Notes: generated from the letters alone by a model not told the origin. A DNA stretch of 37,160 nucleotides from Candidatus Methylomirabilota bacterium (GCA_035764725.1 DASTYT010000027.1:1-37160); one strand, 5' to 3'. Positions 1 to 13,950 are shown, counted from the first letter of the stretch. Made by a program: numbers and translations.

Positions 1-638
1 GGGGGCAACAGCGGGTCCTCCCCGCCTGCGGCGGGCGCGACGCCCCGGGCGCCCGGGTCGCGCAGATAGGTCGCGATCGCCGCGTCGTACTGCGCGGTGC
101 GGCGGAAGGCCTCCTGGGCCAGCCGATAGCGGGTTGCGTCCGACAGCGCGCCCGCGCTCCGCAATTCCTCGAGCACGGCCGCGTACTGCCCGGGATCCGT
201 GACGACGCCCACGCTCTCGTGGTTCTTGGCCGCGCCGCGGATCATGCTGGGCCCGCCGATGTCGATGTTCTCGATGGCATCGGCCAGCGTGCAGGCTGAA
301 TCGGCCACTGTCTTCTCGAAGGGATAGAGGGCCACGACCACCAGGTCAATCGGTCGGATCCCGTGTTGCTCGAGCGCCGCCATGTGCTCGGGGAGCGGGC
401 GGCGGGCGAGGATACCCCCGTGGACCTTGGGATGCAGCGTCTTCACGCGCCCATGGAGCATCTCGGGGAAGCCCGTGACCTCGGCCACGTCCACCACCTT
501 GACGCCGCTCTCGCGCAGGAGCGCGGCGGTGCCGCCGGTGGAGAGGATCTCGACGCCGAGCGCGGCCAGGCCCTTGGCGAAGTCCACGATGCCGCTCTTG
601 TCGTGCACGCTGATGAGCGCCCGACTGACGCGATTCAT
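1..638 (-). CDS. purH: Bifunctional AICAR transformylase / IMP cyclohydrolase, N-terminal part (cut by window edge)
   Basis: PurH catalyses the last two steps of IMP synthesis: formyl transfer to AICAR and ring closure of FAICAR. About 212 residues are visible, beginning [20 protein letters not shown]. They form the N-terminal MGS-like IMP cyclohydrolase domain, with the typical STGGT segment, the [19 protein letters not shown] block and the [18 protein letters not shown] block. The transformylase domain lies beyond position 1. The ATG at 638 is chosen because it matches the usual PurH start; its ATGA overlaps the stop of a 13-codon ORF made by a duplication of this same start region (635-676). 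It is the last visible gene of the purQLFMNH group. The identification is secure; only the truncation by the window limits it. Confidence 0.96.
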   Translation of the reverse strand, partial: MNRVSRALISVHDKSGIVDFAKGLAALGVEILSTGGTAALLRESGVKVVDVAEVTGFPEMLHGRVKTLHPKVHGGILARRPLPEHMAALEQHGIRPIDLVVVALYPFEKTVADSACTLADAIENIDIGGPSMIRGAAKNHESVGVVTDPGQYAAVLEELRSAGALSDATRYRLAQEAFRRTAQYDAAIATYLRDPGARGVAPAAGGEDPLLP

Positions 639-676
639 CTTGCCTCCCGCATGAGCGCGTGACTGACCCGATTCAT
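613..676 (-). repeat. Imperfect direct duplication of the purH start region, creating a 13-codon ORF
   Basis: Positions 651-676 and 613-638 are 26-bp direct repeats that differ at 3 bases, with a 38-bp period. On the minus strand each copy begins ATGAATCG and ends GCGCTCAT. The downstream copy is the true start of purH. The upstream copy opens a 13-codon ORF at 635-676 ([13 protein letters not shown]). Its ATG overlaps the purN TGA (ATGA), and its own TGA overlaps the purH ATG (ATGA). The repeat is seen directly. A role in translational coupling between purN and purH is inference; it may simply be a recent tandem duplication. Confidence 0.8.
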
Positions 677-1299
677 GCCCCCTCCTTGATTCGTACCCGC
701 CCGCCGTCGATCTCGAGCCGCCCCTCGGCGAAGAGGCGCACCGCCTCCGGATAGATCCGATGCTCTTCCACCAGGATGCGCGCGGCCAGCGTGTCCTCGG
801 TGTCCCCGGTCTCCACCGGCACCGCCGCCTGCAGCACGATGGGACCGGTGTCCGTGCCCTCATCCACGAAGTGCACCGTGGCTCCGGCCACCCGCACGCC
901 GTGCTGGAGGGCCTGGCGCTGCGCGTGCAGTCCCGGGAAGGCCGGCAAGAGCGCGGGGTGGATGTTGAGGAGCCGGCCGCGGAAGTGCTCGACGAAGCCG
1001 GCACCGAGGATGCGCATGTAGCCGGCCAGGCACACGAGCCCGACCCGCCGCGACTCGAGGGCGTCCGTCACCGCCTTGTCGTGCGCCTCGCGCCCCGGGT
1101 GCTCGCGCGGCGGGATCACCACCGCCTCGATGCCTTCCGCGCGGGCCAGCGCCACCACGCCCGCCTCCGCGCGATCCGAGATCAGGACGACGACGTCGGC
1201 CGGCATGCGCCCGGCGCGCGCGGCGGCGACCAGGGCCTGGAAGTTCGAGCCGCGCCCGGAGGCGAGCACGCCGATGCGGAGCCGCGGCCGCTCAGGCAT
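673..1299 (-). CDS. purN: Phosphoribosylglycinamide formyltransferase
   Basis: PurN transfers a formyl group from 10-formyltetrahydrofolate to GAR, the third step of purine synthesis, in the cytosol. The 208-residue protein starts [19 protein letters not shown], with the phosphate-binding GRGSN near residue 17. It carries the catalytic [12 protein letters not shown] block with its Asn and His, and the later DEGTDTGPI segment with the catalytic Asp. The ATG at 1299 gives normal family length; the open frame extends further upstream, but that stretch lies in purM. It overlaps the purM stop by 8 bp and ends in an ATGA overlap with the small ORF before purH, so coupled translation is likely. The folate-dependent PurN is present; whether a formate-dependent PurT also exists cannot be told here. 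Confidence 0.96.
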   Translation of the reverse strand: MPERPRLRIGVLASGRGSNFQALVAAARAGRMPADVVVLISDRAEAGVVALARAEGIEAVVIPPREHPGREAHDKAVTDALESRRVGLVCLAGYMRILGAGFVEHFRGRLLNIHPALLPAFPGLHAQRQALQHGVRVAGATVHFVDEGTDTGPIVLQAAVPVETGDTEDTLAARILVEEHRIYPEAVRLFAEGRLEIDGGRVRIKEGA

Positions 1300-2320
1300 A
1301 GCGCACTCCGCGGGCGCCCGCCTCGATCTCGCCGATCTCGAACACCGACTCGCCGGCGCCATGCAGTAGCGCGCGGGCGGGCTCGGCGTCCTCTGGCCTC
1401 ACCACCACCACGTAGCCGATCCCCATGTTGAACGTGCGCCGCATCTCGGCCTCCTCGACGCGCCCGGCCTCCTGGAGGACGCGGAAGACCGGCGGGACCG
1501 GCCACGCCGAGGGCCGGATCACCGCGCGGCAGCCTTCCGGCAATACGCGCGGGAGGTTCTCGGTGATGCCGCCGCCGGTGATGTGGGCCATGGCCCGGAC
1601 GGGCAGCGCGCGCAAGAGGCCCAGCACCGGCTTCACGTAGATGCGCGTGGGAACGAGCAGCTCGTCCGCCACCGACCGGCCCACGCCGGGCAGCGTGTCG
1701 TGCGCCTTGAGGCCCAGGCGCTCGAAGACGATGGCGCGGGCCAGCGAATAGCCGTTGCTGTGCAGGCCCGAGGAGACGAGCCCCAGCACGTGGTCCCCCG
1801 GCGCGACCTCGGCGCCGGTGACGATCCGCCGCTGCTCGACCACGCCCACCGCGAACCCGGCGAGATCGTACTCGCCCGGCGCGTAGAGGTCCGGCATCTC
1901 CGCGGTCTCGCCGCCCACCAGCGCGCAGCCGGCCTGGCCGCAGCCCGCGGTGATCCCCGCCACGATGGACTCGACGCGCCCCGGCTCGATCCGGTGCACC
2001 GCGAGATAGTCGAGGAAGTAGAAGGGCTCGGCGCCGTGGACCAGGAGGTCGTTGACGCCCATCGCGACCAGGTCGATTCCCACCGTGTCGTGGCGGTCGG
2101 CGAGGAAGGCGACCTTCAATTTCGAGCCGACGCCATCGGTGGACGAGACGAGCACCGGCTCGTCGTACCCGGCGGGAACGCGGCAGAAGGCGGCGAAGGC
2201 CCCGATCCCGCCCAGCACCTCCGGCCGCTGGGTGCGCGCGGCCAGCCGGGCGATGCGGCGCACCGCCTCGTCCCCGGCCTCGATGTCAACGCCGGTGGCT
2301 CGATAGGTGAGCGGGTCCAC
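1292..2320 (-). CDS. purM: Phosphoribosylformylglycinamidine cyclo-ligase (AIR synthetase)
   Basis: PurM closes the imidazole ring, converting FGAM and ATP to AIR. The 342-residue protein has the hallmark SSTDGVGSKLKVAF near the N-terminus, the GVNDLLVHGAEPFYFLDY block, VGGETAEMPDLY, the SSGLHSNGYSLAR motif, and ITGGGITENLPRVLP near the C-terminus. The start is not clear-cut: I chose the GTG at 2320 (VDPLTYRATGVDIE), 11 bases after the purF stop, because it gives the normal family length and the known N-terminal sequence. There is no in-frame ATG nearby, and the frame running far upstream through purF is not real coding. It overlaps purN by 8 bp. Function is secure; the exact start is moderately so. 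Confidence 0.95.
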   Translation of the reverse strand: MDPLTYRATGVDIEAGDEAVRRIARLAARTQRPEVLGGIGAFAAFCRVPAGYDEPVLVSSTDGVGSKLKVAFLADRHDTVGIDLVAMGVNDLLVHGAEPFYFLDYLAVHRIEPGRVESIVAGITAGCGQAGCALVGGETAEMPDLYAPGEYDLAGFAVGVVEQRRIVTGAEVAPGDHVLGLVSSGLHSNGYSLARAIVFERLGLKAHDTLPGVGRSVADELLVPTRIYVKPVLGLLRALPVRAMAHITGGGITENLPRVLPEGCRAVIRPSAWPVPPVFRVLQEAGRVEEAEMRRTFNMGIGYVVVVRPEDAEPARALLHGAGESVFEIGEIEAGARGVRYA

Positions 2321-2331
2321 GGGCTCCGTCG

Positions 2332-5968
<3,637 letters not shown>

Positions 5969-5993
5969 CCCGTCCCCGTTTCACGCCGATGAC

Positions 5994-6707
5994 CTATCGC
6001 TTGAGGAACGTGCCGTCCTCGACGAGGCTGCCGAGGAGGGAATTGAAGATCAGGAGCCCGTCAATGCCGCCCACGGCCTTCTCGGCCGCGCGCTCGGGAT
6101 GGGGCATCAGCCCCAGCACGGTCCCTTCCTCGTTGACGATGCCCGCGATGTTCTCCAGCGAGCCGTTGGGGTTGGCGTCCTTCGTGAGACGGCCGTCCTC
6201 CTCGCAGTAGCGGAACACGATCTGGCCCTTTTCGCGCAGGCTCCGCAGGGTGGCCCCATCGCAGTAGTACTTCCCCTCGCCGTGCGAGATCGGCATCTTG
6301 AGGACCTGGGCCGGGCGCATGGCGCGGGTGAAGGGCGTATCCGCGTTCTCGGTGCGGAGGTGCACGTACTGGCAGCGGTACTGGAGGGACTCGTTGCGGG
6401 AGAGCGCGCCGGGCAGCAGCCGCGCCTCGCAAAGAATCTGGAAGCCGTTGCACGAGCCGAGCACGAGGCCGCCACGCGCGACGAACTCGGGCAGCGCCTC
6501 CACCACCGGCGAGCGGCCCGCCACCGCACCCGCTCGGAGATAGTCACCGTAGGAGAAGCCCCCGGGCAGGACCACGCAGTCGTAGCTGGAAAGGTTGGAC
6601 TCGCGATGCCAGATGTAGCTGACCGGCTGCCGGAGCACCTCGCTGATCACATAGTGAAAATCGCAGTCGCTCCACGTGCCTGGGAACACCACCACGCCGA
6701 ATCTCAT
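5994..6707 (-). CDS. purQ: Phosphoribosylformylglycinamidine synthase subunit PurQ (glutaminase)
   Basis: PurQ is the class I glutamine amidotransferase that supplies ammonia to PurL. The 237-residue protein starts MRFGVVVFPGTWSD. It has the nucleophile Cys86 in the elbow GSCNGFQ and the catalytic His203 and Glu205 in MPHPERAAE, completing the Cys-His-Glu triad. The ATG at 6707 fits the family start; a longer in-frame ATG at 6746 would add 13 residues and lies inside the predicted promoter. An AAAGGAGG site lies upstream, at a rather long spacing of about 13 bases. It begins the purQLFMNH group, with its own probable promoter in the purS-purQ gap. Confidence 0.96.
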   Translation of the reverse strand: MRFGVVVFPGTWSDCDFHYVISEVLRQPVSYIWHRESNLSSYDCVVLPGGFSYGDYLRAGAVAGRSPVVEALPEFVARGGLVLGSCNGFQILCEARLLPGALSRNESLQYRCQYVHLRTENADTPFTRAMRPAQVLKMPISHGEGKYYCDGATLRSLREKGQIVFRYCEEDGRLTKDANPNGSLENIAGIVNEEGTVLGLMPHPERAAEKAVGGIDGLLIFNSLLGSLVEDGTFLKR

Positions 6708-6744
6708 GGACGTTGAACGCCCCTCCTTTGGTGGTTGCTCCCAC

Positions 6745-6773
6745 ACTCTACCCTGCCCCTAGGATTCTGGCAA
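6745..6773 (-). promoter_or_regulatory. Probable sigma-70-type promoter of purQLFMNH
   Basis: On the minus strand, TTGCCA (6768-6773, 5 of 6 matches to the -35 consensus) is followed after exactly 17 bases by TAGAGT (6745-6750, 4 of 6 matches to the -10 consensus). It lies in the 96-bp gap between purS and purQ, the only sizeable gap inside the purine cluster. A transcript would start near 6738, about 30 bases before the purQ ATG, leaving AAAGGAGG in the leader. No purine riboswitch-like fold fits in this space. Assignment is by eye. Confidence 0.55.
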
Positions 6774-6803
6774 GGGCGTCGGGGCGTTCCCGCGCGCGAC
6801 CGC

Positions 6804-7052
6804 TCAGCTCTCGGTCAGGATCTCGACCGTGAAGTCCTCGGTGACGGGGTTGGCGAGGAGGCGAGCGCACATTTCCTCCACGCGGCGGCGTGCGCGGGCG
6901 GCGTCGGGGGCCTCCACCTCGAGGTCCAGGACCTTGCCGACCCGCAGCTCGCGGACCTCGCCGAAGCCCAGGCCTTCCAGCGCGCGCTTCACGGAAGTCC
7001 CCTGCACGTCGAGAATGCCCGGCTTGAGCCGGACGAGCACGCGCGCTTTCAC
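6804..7052 (-). CDS. purS: Phosphoribosylformylglycinamidine synthase subunit PurS
   Basis: PurS is the small structural subunit that links PurQ to PurL in the FGAM synthase complex. The 82-residue protein starts MKARVLVRLKPGILDVQG and contains the conserved LKPGILDVQGTSVKRALEGL helix entry, the EVRELRVGK strand, and a C-terminal CARLLANPVTEDFTVEI segment, all typical of the family. Its ATG overlaps the purC stop (ATGA), so it is translated with purC. It is separated from its partner purQ by 96 bp and a probable promoter, which is unusual for an obligate complex subunit. The identification rests on length, motif and place. Confidence 0.95.
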   Translation of the reverse strand: MKARVLVRLKPGILDVQGTSVKRALEGLGFGEVRELRVGKVLDLEVEAPDAARARRRVEEMCARLLANPVTEDFTVEILTES

Positions 7053-7759
7053 TGCTGCGGCACGACCCTGCGATACACTTCCTGATACGCCTCTTCGACT
7101 CCGCCGAGGTCCCGCCGGAAGCGATCCTTGTCGAGCTTTTCGCGGGTGGTCGCGTCCCAGAGCCGGCAGGTGTCGGGGCTGATCTCGTCGCCGAGGAGGA
7201 GCGTCTTCCCGGCCCGGCCGAACTCCAGCTTGAAGTCCACCAGGAGCAGCTGCTTCTTCCGGAGGTAGGGCACCAGCACCGTGTTGATCCGGAGCGCGGT
7301 CCGCTTGATCCAGGCCAGCTCGCGCGGGGTGGCCAGCTTGAGCATCCGCACGTGGTCGTCGTTGATCATGGGATCGCCCAGGGGATCGGACTTGAGGTAC
7401 AGCTCCACGATCGGCTGACGGATCGCGGTGCCCTCGGGGAGTCCCGTGCGCTTGGCGAGGCTCCCCGCCACCACGTTGCGCACGATGGTCTCGATCTTGA
7501 TGATGTCGAGCCGCCGGCAGAGCATCTCCCGGTCCGACAGGGTGGCCATGAAGTGGGTGGGGATGCGCGCCTTGCCCAGGCGCTCGAAGATCGTCGCCGA
7601 CATGCGGTTGTTCACCACGCCCTTGCCCACGATCGTGCCGCGCTTCTCGGCATTGAACGCGGTGGCGTCGTCCTTGAAGTACTGGATGACGAGCCCCGGC
7701 TTGTCGGTCGTGTAGACGATCTTGGCCTTGCCCTCGTAGATCTTGTCGCGTTTTTCCAT
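7049..7759 (-). CDS. purC: Phosphoribosylaminoimidazole-succinocarboxamide synthase
   Basis: PurC ligates aspartate to CAIR using ATP, forming SAICAR. The 236-residue protein begins MEKRDKIYEGKAKIVY, with the KIYEGKAK phosphate-binding turn. It carries the signature VRNVVAGSLAKRTG (about 93-106), the LLLVDFKLEFG block (about 171-181) and DEISPDTCRLW (about 191-201). Length is normal for the bacterial single-domain enzyme. The ATG at 7759 lies 31 bases after the purB stop with a GAGGG site upstream, and the gene ends in an ATGA overlap with purS. Its substrate CAIR needs PurE/PurK, which are not in the window. Confidence 0.97.
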   Translation of the reverse strand: MEKRDKIYEGKAKIVYTTDKPGLVIQYFKDDATAFNAEKRGTIVGKGVVNNRMSATIFERLGKARIPTHFMATLSDREMLCRRLDIIKIETIVRNVVAGSLAKRTGLPEGTAIRQPIVELYLKSDPLGDPMINDDHVRMLKLATPRELAWIKRTALRINTVLVPYLRKKQLLLVDFKLEFGRAGKTLLLGDEISPDTCRLWDATTREKLDKDRFRRDLGGVEEAYQEVYRRVVPQQ

Positions 7760-7790
7760 GGCGGCTGCCCTCAGGAGGTCGGACGGGAGT

Positions 7791-9086
7791 TCACGAAAGG
7801 TTCAACCGGCGGTAGATCGCGTCCACGTTCCGCAGGTACCAGGCGGGATCGAAGCACTCGGCCAGCGCGTCGGCATCGAGATGGGCGGTCACCCCGGGAT
7901 CGGCGGCGAGCAGCGTCTGAAAGGACCGGCGGTCAGTCCACGCCCGCATGGCGTTCCGCTGCACGATCTCGTACGCGGCCTGCCGTGCGAGGCCCGCGCC
8001 GGTGAGGCGCAGCAGCACGCGCTGCGAGTACATGAGGCCGAAGCTCCGCTCGATGTTCTCGCGCATGCGCTCGGGGTAGACCCGGAGCCCCTCGAGGATT
8101 CCCGAGAAGCGGTGGAGCATGTAGTCGACCAGGATCGTCGAGTCGGGCAGGATCACGCGCTCCACCGAGGAGTGGCTGATGTCGCGCTCGTGCCACAGCG
8201 CCACGTTCTCGAAGGCGGCGCCCGCGTTGGCGCGAACGAGGCGCGCCAACCCGGTGATGTTCTCCGAGCCCACGGGGTTGCGCTTGTGGGGCATCGCGCT
8301 CGAGCCCTTCTGGCCCTCCGCGAACGGCTCCTCGACCTCGCCGATCTCGGTGCGCTGGAGCGAGCGGATCTCCACCGCGATCTTCTCCAGCGAGGCGGCG
8401 ACGATGGCGAGCGTCGCCACGAATTCGGCGTGGCGGTCGCGCTGCACGATCTGGCTGGACACCGGCGCCGGCTCGAGCCCGAGCAGATGGCAGGCCTCCT
8501 CCTCGACGTCGGGGTCGATGTGGGCGAAGGTGCCCACCGCCCCCGAGATCTTCCCCACCCGCACCGTCTCGCGGGCCCGACGCAGCCGCTCGAGGTTGCG
8601 CCCGGCCTCCGCGTACCAAAGGGCGGCCTTGAGGCCAAACGTCATCGGCTCGGCATGGATGCCGTGGCTCCGGCCCACGCAGAGGGTGCGCTTGTGGGTG
8701 ATGGCGAGCGCGCGCAGGGCGCCGCGCAGCCGCTCGAGCCCGGCGAGGAGCAGGTCGGAGGCCTCCTGGAGCGAGAGCGCCAGCGCGGTGTCGAGCACGT
8801 CCGACGAGGTCATGCCGATGTGGACGTAGCGCGAGTCGGTCCCGATCGACTCCTCGAGGTTGGTGAGGAAGGCGATCACATCGTGACGCGTGGTCTGCTC
8901 GATCTCATCGATACGATAGGGGTCGACCCTGGCTTTGGCCTTGATCCGGTTCAGCGCATCGCCGGGGATGAGGCCCCGCCGGGCGTAGACCTCGCAGACG
9001 GCCAGCTCGACGCGCAGCCAGTTGGCGTACTTCGCCTCCTGGCTCCAGATCCGGGCCATCTCGGGGCGGCTGTAGCGGTCGATCAT
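7791..9086 (-). CDS. purB: Adenylosuccinate lyase
   Basis: PurB eliminates fumarate twice in purine synthesis: from SAICAR to AICAR, and from adenylosuccinate to AMP. The 431-residue protein belongs to the fumarase/aspartase superfamily. It has the TSSDVLDT motif (about 93-100), His141 in GRSHGIHAEP as the likely general acid, and the superfamily signature GSSAMPHKRNP (261-271) with the catalytic Ser in the mobile loop. The ATG at 9086 lies one base after the stop of the M16 peptidase gene. It is the first purine gene of the cluster and is probably read through from the rpsO-pnp transcript, as I see no space for its own promoter. Confidence 0.97.
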   Translation of the reverse strand: MIDRYSRPEMARIWSQEAKYANWLRVELAVCEVYARRGLIPGDALNRIKAKARVDPYRIDEIEQTTRHDVIAFLTNLEESIGTDSRYVHIGMTSSDVLDTALALSLQEASDLLLAGLERLRGALRALAITHKRTLCVGRSHGIHAEPMTFGLKAALWYAEAGRNLERLRRARETVRVGKISGAVGTFAHIDPDVEEEACHLLGLEPAPVSSQIVQRDRHAEFVATLAIVAASLEKIAVEIRSLQRTEIGEVEEPFAEGQKGSSAMPHKRNPVGSENITGLARLVRANAGAAFENVALWHERDISHSSVERVILPDSTILVDYMLHRFSGILEGLRVYPERMRENIERSFGLMYSQRVLLRLTGAGLARQAAYEIVQRNAMRAWTDRRSFQTLLAADPGVTAHLDADALAECFDPAWYLRNVDAIYRRLNLS

Positions 9087-9087
9087 G

Positions 9088-10352
9088 TTAACGCGCGAAT
9101 ATATCGCGAGGCAGGTTGCGCTTGTCGACCGGCCCCAACGTCATCAGGGTGAGGAGGTCCTCGTCGAAGACGCGGTGCAGCAGCGCCTCCACCTCCTCGG
9201 GGCGGACGTCGTCGAACGCGCTGAGCATGTCGTCCAGCGTGAGGAAAGAGCCGAAGCGGAGCTCCTGCTTCGCCAGGCGGTTCATGCGGCTGGAGGTGGA
9301 CTCCAGCGAGAGCATGAGATTGCCCTTCAAGTGATCCTTGGCTCGGCGCAGCTCCTCGGCCGCGATCCCGTCCTTCTTGATCGCCCGCACTTCCTTCATC
9401 ACCGCGCGGAGCACCTTGGCGTAGTTCGCCGGCTCCGTCCCCGCGTACACGTAGAGCAGGCCGGTGTCGCGGTAGGGCTGAGTGCCAGAGTGCACGGAGT
9501 ACACCAGGGCCTGACGCTCGCGCACCTCCTGGAACAACCGCGAGGACATGCTGCCGCCGATGACGTCGTTGAGGAGGTAGAGGGCATAGCGCTCGGGCGA
9601 GGTGTCGGCGACGCCGGGGAACCCGAGCACGAGGTGCACCTGCTCGAGGGCCTTGGCGACCAGGTGAATGCCCGGATGCAGCGTGGGCGCGGTCAGTGTC
9701 CGCGGCGCCGCCGGCCGCTCCCAGCCGTCGACCCGCGCGGCGAAGAGATCGCGAACCCGATCGTGCTCGACGTGCCCGGCCACCGCCACCGTGATGCGCC
9801 CGGGCACGTACTCCTCCTGGAAGTGCCGGAGGATGGTGGCGCGGTCGAACTCCTTCACGCGATCCCATGCGCCCAGGATGGGCCGGCCCAGCGGATGCCC
9901 TGCCCAGACCTGCTCCGCGTGGAGATCGTGGATCAGGTCGTCGGGCGTATCCTCCACCATCTTGATCTCCTGGAGGACCACCGACTTTTCCTTTTCGATG
10001 TCGTCCGCGGACAAGAGGGGTTGCATGAGGATGTCGGTGAGGAGATCCACGGCGAGCGGGAGATGCTCATCCAGCACGCCCACGTAGAAGCAGGTGTGCT
10101 CCTTCGCGGTGAAGGCGTCCATGTGACCCCCCACCGAGTCGATGGCGCGGGCGATCGCCTCCGCCGAGCGGATGGCCGTCCCTTTGAACACGAGGTGCTC
10201 GATGAGGTGGGAGATCCCGCCCCGGTCCTCCGGCTCGACCCGCGACCCGGTGTCGACCCACACCCCCACCGCCACCGAGCGCACGTGGGGCATGGCCTCG
10301 GTGACGAGGCGGATGCCGTTGGGGAGAACGGACTTCCGGTAGCCTTCCGGCA

Positions 10353-10353
<1 letters not shown>
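9088..10353 (-). CDS. M16B family zinc peptidase (processing-peptidase-like)
   Basis: This 421-residue protein belongs to the M16 (pitrilysin/insulinase) family, subgroup B. The inverted zinc motif HxxEH is His49-Leu-Ile-Glu52-His53, and Glu129, 76 residues on, is the expected third ligand. The rest forms the inactive M16_C half with the usual RERQALVYSV-type segment. It has no signal peptide, so a cytosolic site is likely. The GTG at 10353 shares one base with the pnp TAG (TAGTG), a strong sign of coupling. An M16 gene next to pnp is widely conserved (compare mlpA/ymxG of Bacillus), but its natural substrate is not established. Function beyond peptidase is open. Confidence 0.92.
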
Positions 10354-12485
<2,132 letters not shown>

Positions 12486-12530
12486 ATGCGTGTTGAGCCT
12501 CCAGCTGGGGGTGTTGCAATCGGTGAATGA

Positions 12531-12547
12531 GCCCGGCGAGGCCGGGC
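12531..12547 (-). promoter_or_regulatory. Perfect hairpin in the rpsO-pnp intergenic leader
   Basis: GCCCGGC at one arm and GCCGGGC at the other pair perfectly (7 bp) around a 3-base loop, inside the 94-bp rpsO-pnp gap. No T-run follows on the minus strand, so it is not a classical intrinsic terminator. In enterobacteria the equivalent gap contains a weak terminator and an RNase III site through which PNPase controls its own mRNA. A comparable role here is inference from position only. Confidence 0.5.
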
Positions 12548-12579
12548 GTGGAAGAGGAAACGAGTATCGGGCTCCGCCG

Positions 12580-12849
12580 TCACTTGCGGATCCCGAGCTT
12601 TTCGGTCAAGGCCCGGTAGCGCTCCGCGTCCTTCTTGCGGAGATACTCGAGCAGCCCACGGCGCTTGCCGATGAGCATGAGGAGCCCCCGCCGGGAGTGA
12701 TGGTCTTTCTGGTGGTTCTTGAAGTGATCGGTGAGGCCGGTGATGCGCTCGGACAAGAGCGCGATCTGTACTTCCGGCGACCCCGTATCGCCCTCGTGGG
12801 TGCGGAACTGCTCCACGAGGCTTTTCTTCTTCTCGACGGACAGACGCAT
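12580..12849 (-). CDS. rpsO: 30S ribosomal protein S15
   Basis: S15 binds 16S rRNA early in assembly of the platform of the small subunit. The 89-residue protein (same length as in E. coli) reads [15 protein letters not shown] and then the conserved [32 protein letters not shown] and [16 protein letters not shown] blocks. The ATG at 12849 is preceded by a strong GGAGGAG site; a longer open frame upstream (to 12906) is not part of the family. A probable promoter lies about 110 bases upstream. S15 represses its own translation in several bacteria, but I cannot identify such a leader fold here. Confidence 0.97.
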   Translation of the reverse strand: MRLSVEKKKSLVEQFRTHEGDTGSPEVQIALLSERITGLTDHFKNHQKDHHSRRGLLMLIGKRRGLLEYLRKKDAERYRALTEKLGIRK

Positions 12850-12961
12850 GACGACTCCTCCCGGGGGATCCCCCCCCAATCGCCCAGCCCCCAGAGCACC
12901 GAACAACCGCTCCGTTAAGGCGGGTTCAAGAAAGTGTTTAGAAAATCAACCGTTCCGCTGA

Positions 12962-12990
12962 AAGGTACCACGGCCTGCGCCGGGTGTAAA
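12962..12990 (-). promoter_or_regulatory. Probable sigma-70-type promoter upstream of rpsO
   Basis: On the minus strand TTTACA (12985-12990, 5 of 6 to TTGACA) is followed after 17 bases by TACCTT (12962-12967, 3 of 6 to TATAAT). It lies in the 162-bp gap between ribF and rpsO, where base composition is visibly more AT-rich than in the genes. A transcript from here would have a leader of about 105 bases before rpsO. The rest of the gap shows no open frame or terminator. Assigned by eye. Confidence 0.45.
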
Positions 12991-13011
12991 GACTCTCGGC
13001 ACCCGAAGCGG

Positions 13012-13950
13012 TCACTCCGGGTCGGGCAGATGCGGGACGGCGGCGCGCGCGGTCTCGATGTCGGCCATGACCTGCTGCTTGAGCAGGTCCACGCTGCCGA
13101 ACTTCATCTCGGGGCGGAGACGCTGATAGAAGGCCAGAGTCAGCGGCCGGTCATAGAGGTCGCCCGAGAAGTCCAGGAGAAAGGCCTCGATCCAGTACTG
13201 GTTGTCGCCGAACGTCGGCCGGTAGCCGATGTTCACCACCGCGCCCGCGCTCCCGCCGGCGAAGGCGGCCCGCGCCACATACACGCCGGGCGGGAGCAGC
13301 ACCGCGCGATCCGGGCGGAGGTTCGCGGTGGGAAAGCCCAGCGTGCGGCCCCGGCCCGCGCCCCGCAGCACGGGGCCGCTGATCGTGTAGGGATGGCCCA
13401 GGAAGCGGCGGGCCCGGGCAGGATCGCCCTCCCGCAGCGCTTCCCGGATGGCGCTGGAGGACACCGTCTGTCCGTCCACCTTGAGCGGCGGCAGGACATG
13501 GGTCACGAAGCCGTGACGCGTTCCCAGCGACTGGAGCAGCGCCGAGGTGCCGCGCGCGTCGCGGCCGAACGTGTGGTTGTAGCCGACCACAACTTCCCTC
13601 ACACGGAGCCGCGAGACCAGGACGTCGGCCACGAAGGCCTCGGCCTCCATGTGGGAGAAGTCGAGCGTGAACGGGATCACCAGCGTGGCGTCGAGGCCCT
13701 GCCGTCCCATCCGCTCGAGATTTTCCGCGGGCGAGGCGATCGGCACGGGCGCCCGGTCCGGGTTGAGCACGACGGCGGGATGCGGCTCATAGGTGCAGGT
13801 CAGCGCGGACACGCCGAGCGCCCGCGCGCGCTCCACGGTGGTGCGGAGGATCTTCACGTGCGCGAGGTGGATGCCGTCGAAGGCGCCGAGCGCCGTCACC
13901 GACGGCGCCAGCTCAGCGGGGAACGACGGGAGTCCGTGGAGGATCCGCAT
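13012..13950 (-). CDS. ribF: Bifunctional riboflavin kinase / FAD synthetase
   Basis: RibF phosphorylates riboflavin to FMN and adenylates FMN to FAD. The 312-residue protein has an N-terminal nucleotidyltransferase domain with LGAFDGIHLAHVKIL (the HxGH-like nucleotide site appears as HLAH), VVVGYNHTFGRDARG, and SSSAIREALREGD. The C-terminal riboflavin kinase domain follows, with GRTLGFPTANL, PPGVYVA, NIGYRPTFG and EAFLLDFSGDLYD. The ATG at 13950 gives the family N-terminus (MRILHGLPSFPAEL). It overlaps the truB 3' end by 38 bp in another frame. The order truB-ribF-rpsO-pnp is the same as in Bacillus. Confidence 0.96.
   Translation of the reverse strand: MRILHGLPSFPAELAPSVTALGAFDGIHLAHVKILRTTVERARALGVSALTCTYEPHPAVVLNPDRAPVPIASPAENLERMGRQGLDATLVIPFTLDFSHMEAEAFVADVLVSRLRVREVVVGYNHTFGRDARGTSALLQSLGTRHGFVTHVLPPLKVDGQTVSSSAIREALREGDPARARRFLGHPYTISGPVLRGAGRGRTLGFPTANLRPDRAVLLPPGVYVARAAFAGGSAGAVVNIGYRPTFGDNQYWIEAFLLDFSGDLYDRPLTLAFYQRLRPEMKFGSVDLLKQQVMADIETARAAVPHLPDPE

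Noticed and set aside
6708..6803. A purine riboswitch before purQ
   Set aside because: The predicted leader is only about 30 bases, too short for the aptamer, and no three-way junction can be drawn.
13913..13950. A frameshift fusing truB and ribF
   Set aside because: Both proteins keep their full conserved ends in separate frames, so a natural overlap explains it better.
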